Shown here: one piece after another, positions 6,713 through 7,247 of the stretch
Layout of the letters: the number at the start of each line of letters is the position of its first letter
Position numbering within the stretch: the first letter of the stretch is position 1
DNA from: JAGXLC01 sp046545815
Lineage (GTDB): Bacteria; Bacteroidota; Bacteroidia; Bacteroidales; UBA12077
Length of the DNA: 7,247 nt
NCBI GenBank assembly: GCA_046545815.1
Contig: JBKGZA010000166.1
Coordinates: 1 to 7,247 of the forward strand
Direction: 5' to 3'
Program-made: the position numbers and the translations under genes
The notes under the pieces: model-generated
The model's database searches: none
Seen by the model: the letters and a program-made list of their open reading frames with translations, nothing else
What the model was told of the DNA's origin: nothing

Positions 6713-7098
6713 ACCATCCTCCTTTGTCCTGGCCCGGCCCTGCATAAATTCTTTTTTGAGGAAGCGTATTCTCCCGAGGGCAGGGTCGGAGACATGTACC
6801 GTATTTTTTTGATCTTATAGACCACCACAAAGTGTTTCTGCTGCCAGTGGGCGATGCAGGAAAGCGGCGCCTCACTGACCAGCTGCTCCCAACTGATCCG
6901 CACGCCCATGGTGCGAAAGCCGATGGATTCGGCCGCATCGCTGATGCCCATCATGGATACGCCTTCACGGCTAATGTAGCTTCGGTTGCGCAGGGTTTGA
7001 AGGGAATAATGTTTTCCGTAATACCGGCCGATCATGCGCAGGCAGGCCGGCCCGCAGTCCATGGCGTCGTGTTGCTGGTAGAAGGGGAATTTGGGCAT
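6709..7098 (-). pseudogene. Truncated, frameshifted C39 peptidase domain of an ABC exporter
   Basis: C39 domains sit at the N-terminus of bacteriocin-type ABC exporters and cut double-glycine leader peptides. From ATG 7098 the frame gives MPKFPFYQQHDAMDCGPACL, with the oxyanion-hole Gln9 and catalytic Cys15, then the catalytic His89 in KHFVVVY. After KIKK the frame leaves the family sequence and ends at TGA 6709 (129 residues). The -1 frame restores it from an A7 run at 6804-6810: NTVHVSDPALGRIRFLKKEF, which holds the expected catalytic Asp in DPA. So one A appears to be lost. The transmembrane and ATPase domains (well over 500 residues) are absent, replaced by cutC. An earlier in-frame TTG at 7110 would add only LLVF and is unlikely. 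The Cys/His/Asp set can be seen only across two frames, so activity without frameshifting is unlikely. Confidence 0.85.
6710..6725 (-). promoter_or_regulatory. cutC ribosome binding site and GTG start
   Basis: AAAGGAGG (6718-6725), then ATGGT, then GTG (6710-6712). The stop TGA of the C39 zero frame (6709-6711) overlaps the GTG. The same bases read TKEDGV in the -1 C39 frame, so this signal lies within former transporter coding sequence. Confidence 0.75.
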
Positions 7099-7247
7099 GA
7101 AAACAAGCAAACGTTGTTGGTTAAAGTAAAGGGATAAATTTAAGAAAAAATTGAAAAATTGTGGTGATTTATTGGCATTTGTTGTGATTGATGGTCATTA
7201 AATGTTTTACAGGAGTTGTAAATCAGTTGGCAATTGGCAATGGGCAA
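7099..7247. other. AT-rich upstream region of the C39 remnant
   Basis: No supported gene. Visible structure: an inverted repeat TTTACA-GGAGT-TGTAAA (7206-7222), and a heptamer tandem repeat at the very edge (7227-7247). AACGTTTG (7108-7115, minus strand) and TAAATTTA further upstream each fit the -7 box imperfectly. I cannot name a promoter with confidence. Confidence 0.4.
7227..7247. repeat. Heptamer tandem repeat at window edge
   Basis: Three consecutive 7-base units on the plus strand: TTGGCAA, TTGGCAA, TGGGCAA. The array reaches the last base of the window and may continue beyond it. Confidence 0.7.

Noticed and set aside
6693..6938. Minus-strand open frame of 81 aa overlapping the C39 remnant and cutC start
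   Set aside because: It is in the third frame. The C39 catalytic motifs and the CutC start occupy the other two frames, and this frame shows neither.
1..7247. CRISPR array, tRNA, rRNA or insertion sequence
   Set aside because: I saw no repeat-spacer pattern, no cloverleaf with CCA-type end, no rRNA-like sequence, and no transposase or terminal inverted repeats.

Overview
This window looks like chromosomal DNA from a member of the Bacteroidota, most likely Bacteroidales or a related order. The reasons are: a long (467 aa) signal peptidase I with a large insert; a short (241 aa) DapB; Bacteroidota-like IF-3 and ThrRS sequences; -7 boxes close to TAnnTTTG; and almost no Shine-Dalgarno (SD) sequences. 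All genes lie on the minus strand, so transcription runs from high to low coordinates.

Layout in transcription order. (1) 7247-6709: an upstream AT-rich region with a heptamer tandem repeat at the window edge, then the N-terminal C39 peptidase domain of a bacteriocin-type ABC transporter. It is frameshifted at an A7 run, and all of the membrane and ATPase part is missing. (2) 6712-5957: cutC, whose GTG start overlaps the end of the broken C39 frame (GTGA). Its ribosome binding site lies inside the last C39-like codons. (3) 5956-5645: a gene-poor gap with the decayed C-terminal end of a RelE/ParE-like toxin and a good Bacteroidota promoter for thrS. (4) 5644-2448: the conserved translation operon thrS-infC-rpmI-rplT, closed by a clear intrinsic terminator. 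(5) 2284-146: dapB-lepB, two housekeeping genes 9 bp apart with their own candidate promoter. (6) 145-1: non-coding, with a perfect 12-bp palindrome.

The translation operon makes threonyl-tRNA synthetase, initiation factor 3 and ribosomal proteins bL35 and uL20. dapB serves the lysine/diaminopimelate pathway and lepB the processing of secreted proteins. I did not find a complete new system. The best leads are an AUA start codon on infC behind a strong SD; the fact that the two strong SDs in the window sit before the two non-AUG starts; and the C39/cutC junction, where a truncated transporter gene appears to supply the ribosome binding site and start codon of cutC.
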